A stretch of DNA of 64,000 nt from Isoetes taiwanensis. Its lineage: Eukaryota > Streptophyta > Lycopodiopsida > Isoetales > Isoetaceae. Shown piece after piece: positions 61,243 through 64,000 of the stretch (positions are counted from its first letter, which is position 1; each line of letters begins with the position of its first letter). The notes under the pieces were generated by a model. It was not told the origin of the DNA. It did not search any database and saw only the letters and a program-made list of their open reading frames with translations. The stretch is from the NCBI GenBank assembly GCA_021234155.1, contig JAJEKV010000006.1:20312449-20376448 (forward strand). Reading direction: 5' to 3'. Both the position numbers and the translations under genes were made by a program.

Positions 61243-63529
61243 CTGCAAAAATTTTAGACATCAATATATAATGCGAAAGCACGTGTTTCGACTTAGCATT
61301 TTATTGAAATTGCTATTCTTGCCCATGATCTCTACTTGTTCAATGCCCCATATACCGGGTCGGGGTGCTTGTTAGATGGATATAGTCATATGATGTGGAT
61401 ATTCCACGAACCAACACCATCTCAGAATAAGAAGGTGCTTCATCCTCAGCAAAGCAGAAAACCTAGAATAGATACATGCCGTGGAGATAACAAAATGCAA
61501 TGTAATTTAACCAATCCTTACACCTGGGCCACTTTCTATATTAGGGAATTGTGTTGCCATTTACTATGTCCTACTGGCTTAGTAAATGCCTTCCCTCACA
61601 CTCCGCTAACATCAAAGAAGAAGTGCCAAGCTTTTATTGTCTATGGAACACTCTCCGTATACCAAATCATCATATAGATGCATTTATCATATCAAATTGA
61701 TTCCCAGTTAAACGGTAGTTTTATAGAAATCGTGATATTTCCCATGCCTACAACATCGCAAAGATTGAAATGTCCACTTGATGCTGAGTGAACAGATTAT
61801 TTCGATGGTAAGAGCAGTTCTAGTACAATGAACTTTATCTCTATCCCGATGAAACTTGGTTCAACACAACATGAAAAAGCGATACTTTAATGGATCATTC
61901 CAGGCCGAGTGCAGCTAGAATAGCCCAAACTTGATCTGGTAGGCCATGGTATTTAGTACAACATATCCTTGGGATAAGCGTACTGCATCAGCGGACCCCC
62001 TTTCTTATTACAAATGTCCTTTTTCTTTTCGGGATCGATTATTGCAAGCTTTGTTGGAAGCGGAGAGATAAATCACATCAACTGCCAACTGTACATATAA
62101 ATCGGAACTACTTACATAGTATAAGCGGAAAGCGTGGCAAACCTCATCAAAAGGTTATTGCATCTCCTTGTTAGAGTAAAAGCGTTCGTTCACGAAGATT
62201 GTCATATATTCTAAAGTCTCCATACCTTCAATTAGTACCTCATTGTATTGAAATTAGGGAGTCTAGAATAAAGTTAAATTCTTTGCACAATACACACACC
62301 ATAAATATAAAAAGCATTGGTATGCAGTGCCATTACCTCACATAAAACCGGAAATAGGTATGGAAAGCAAATGTGAAGTAAATGGCTTGCTATTAGTATT
62401 TGTGACCACAGTCCAGCGTCAAGTTCCCGCCACCTTGCAGTGCAACTCGTGAAGCCTTGTTGCATGTGAATCTGCAAAACCCAGCGTTCCCAAGCGGAAG
62501 AGGTGGAGATTCATCTGGTGCCATTCCTTGCAAATCCATGAGGCTCAAGGGTCCAAAGTTTGAGAACTATCATCATGAAAAAAGTCAATCGCTAGACAAA
62601 ATGACTAATTATACGGTTGCGAACGACTTTGTGGAAAGCAAATTGAAATTCCACCGAGATATGTAGAGTGGCTTCAAAATTTTGCATCGTGCATTCAACA
62701 AGCACCATTAAAATGCAGCCTCTTATGAATTGCATGGAGTTAAGCTGTTTAGTTACAATTTGGCCACCTTGCTAGTCACAAATAATAATTCCTCTCCTTT
62801 ATCATTCTTCAAAGGCGTAACTGGCCTCCAAACAATTTACGGATATGGAATCAATAATGAGGATACTTCCCTTGTTGCTTGAGGCGTTTGTTTTCCACAC
62901 TATAGCAGAAAACACATGATACTGGCGAAGCACCAAGAGGTCTCGGCGTTATGATACTCTTGGATCCTTTCTTTGTCCTTTTCTATTTCTCACAAGAAAG
63001 TGCAGAATGTGTGGGATCTCAAACCACCACCCTAGGAATATGGCTTATTTGCGACTCAACTTTTGATATGTGAATCTATCCAAATCTGAATTCAGCGAAT
63101 GTGGACCTATTACCCCAAAAATCGTAGCAATAGTTCAAGAAATATATCATTTATTAACCCGACATACATGAACATCGAATTATTTGGACAATGAACTTCA
63201 CAAGCCACAAACTCCAAGAAAGGTTGAAAGGTGAGATCTGCATATTGCGAATAAAGAGTTATATCAACAAAAATATTGATCATTGTAGCCTATGCGGAGA
63301 GACAATCATTAATGACACTCAAAGATACAATGAGCTAAACAAGTTTCTTTGTTGCCATGCATCACAAAGAGATCAATCCATAAGTGGGAAGAAAAGCAAT
63401 TAGTAACCACTAATCATTAAGAAAATTACAATATTGATCTTCTAGATTAAGGAAAGGTGCTTATTACATTTGCATAAATACAATTGGGCGAGTGCAAAAG
63501 TACAATAGAGCATACTTTGTGATGCTTAC

Positions 63530-63650
63530 CATCGATGGGGATCATTTGGCTCGGTTGCACTTGCTTCATCGCAAAATCCTCAAACCTGCTGGTAAGCGTC
63601 ACTTGAAACACCATACGATTCTTGTTGCACCCTTGATACCGATAATTTAA
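63530..63650 (-). other. Exon-like segment, unidentified
   Basis: Open frame reading YQGCNKNRMVFQVTLTSRF then EDFAMKQVQPSQMIPIDG, ending exactly at a GTAAGC donor (exon end 63530). The upstream boundary is unclear. It looks like a real exon and lies on the same strand as the segment at 61121-61242, 2.3 kb upstream in transcription, so the two may belong to one gene or gene remnant. Confidence 0.35.
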
Positions 63651-64000
63651 AAAATATAAAGAGATTTTCTTCAATCTTATACATCGTCGGGTAGGTTAAG
63701 TGGGAGAGGAAACCACAAATATGAACTTATTCTAAGTATCACCAAACAGCTGTATAATTAAATGCCACAGACCAATTAAATGCCCCAGGAGACCAAAATA
63801 GCTGACCAAGCCGACTGCTAAAACTGTATAAATTTGCATTACGTTCGCGAGAAAGTCGAATTATCTTCTCATGTTTGTAATTTGTGCATTAGAATCCGAA
63901 ACTCGCTGATTTACTACATGTTTGTTTAATGAATCATTAAGAGTAAGCTTTATATTTTAAAGCGAGTCATGTAGTGAAGATAGCGGCGTGACTTTTGTAA

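Larger units (their letters stand above)
58481..64000. other. Intergenic DNA with two isolated exon-like segments
   Basis: Mostly AT-rich with no recognised gene. The repeated phrase ACCTTAGAAAACCYTAG...TCACTTTC occurs at 59100-59175. Protein-like minus-strand segments at 61121-61242, 62400-62570 and 63530-63650 are described separately or in the findings. Confidence 0.4.

Noticed and set aside
1-64000. LTR retrotransposon, CRISPR array, rRNA or bacterial-type operon
   Set aside because: No paired LTRs with primer-binding site, no integrase or protease motif, no regularly spaced identical repeats, no rRNA, and no ribosome-binding-site-led gene clusters were seen.

Overview
The window looks like nuclear DNA of a land plant with a large, transposon-rich genome. 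It holds a split PIN auxin-transporter gene with plant-type introns, a nuclear gene copy for plastid ribosomal protein S20 with its transit peptide, PPR motifs and a cytosolic-type tRNA-Arg. LINEs with short-repeat tails and a DUF7869-type transposase-like gene suggest a seed-free plant (lycophyte, fern or bryophyte) rather than a flowering plant; this is inference. There is no operon structure, rRNA, CRISPR array or bacterial signal.

Layout. 0-1.8 kb: 5' part of a PIN gene on the minus strand, running off the left edge, with an apparent 14-nt deletion in exon 2. 1.8-5 kb: AT-rich intergenic DNA. 5-7.3 kb: a LINE ORF1 piece, two LINE 3' ends with microsatellites, and a Helitron 3' terminus with an internal repeat. 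9.4-17.9 kb: a decayed minus-strand coding tract whose clearest domain is an FCP1-like HAD phosphatase, interspersed with AT-rich spacers that carry recurring CG-rich palindromes. 18.5-21 kb: a decayed plus-strand DUF7869 transposase-like gene. 24-36 kb: a retroelement cluster, comprising two truncated copies of one LINE type, an L1-type LINE split by a 1,540-bp CACTA element with perfect ends and a 3-bp target duplication, and another endonuclease fragment. 38-43.4 kb: a longer LINE with endonuclease, RT and C-terminal parts, holding a 100-N assembly gap. 43-64 kb: sparse DNA with a tRNA-Arg(ACG) pseudogene, a broken plastid S20 gene, a LINE RT scrap, diverged tandem repeats, a ~450-bp foldback element, PPR remnants, another LINE 3' end, and two unidentified exon-like segments.

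Almost every coding feature carries small deletions or frameshifts. Only the CACTA element has intact termini, and it is too short to encode its own transposase. No gene can be called confidently functional; PIN comes closest, because its splice sites and its whole first exon are intact.
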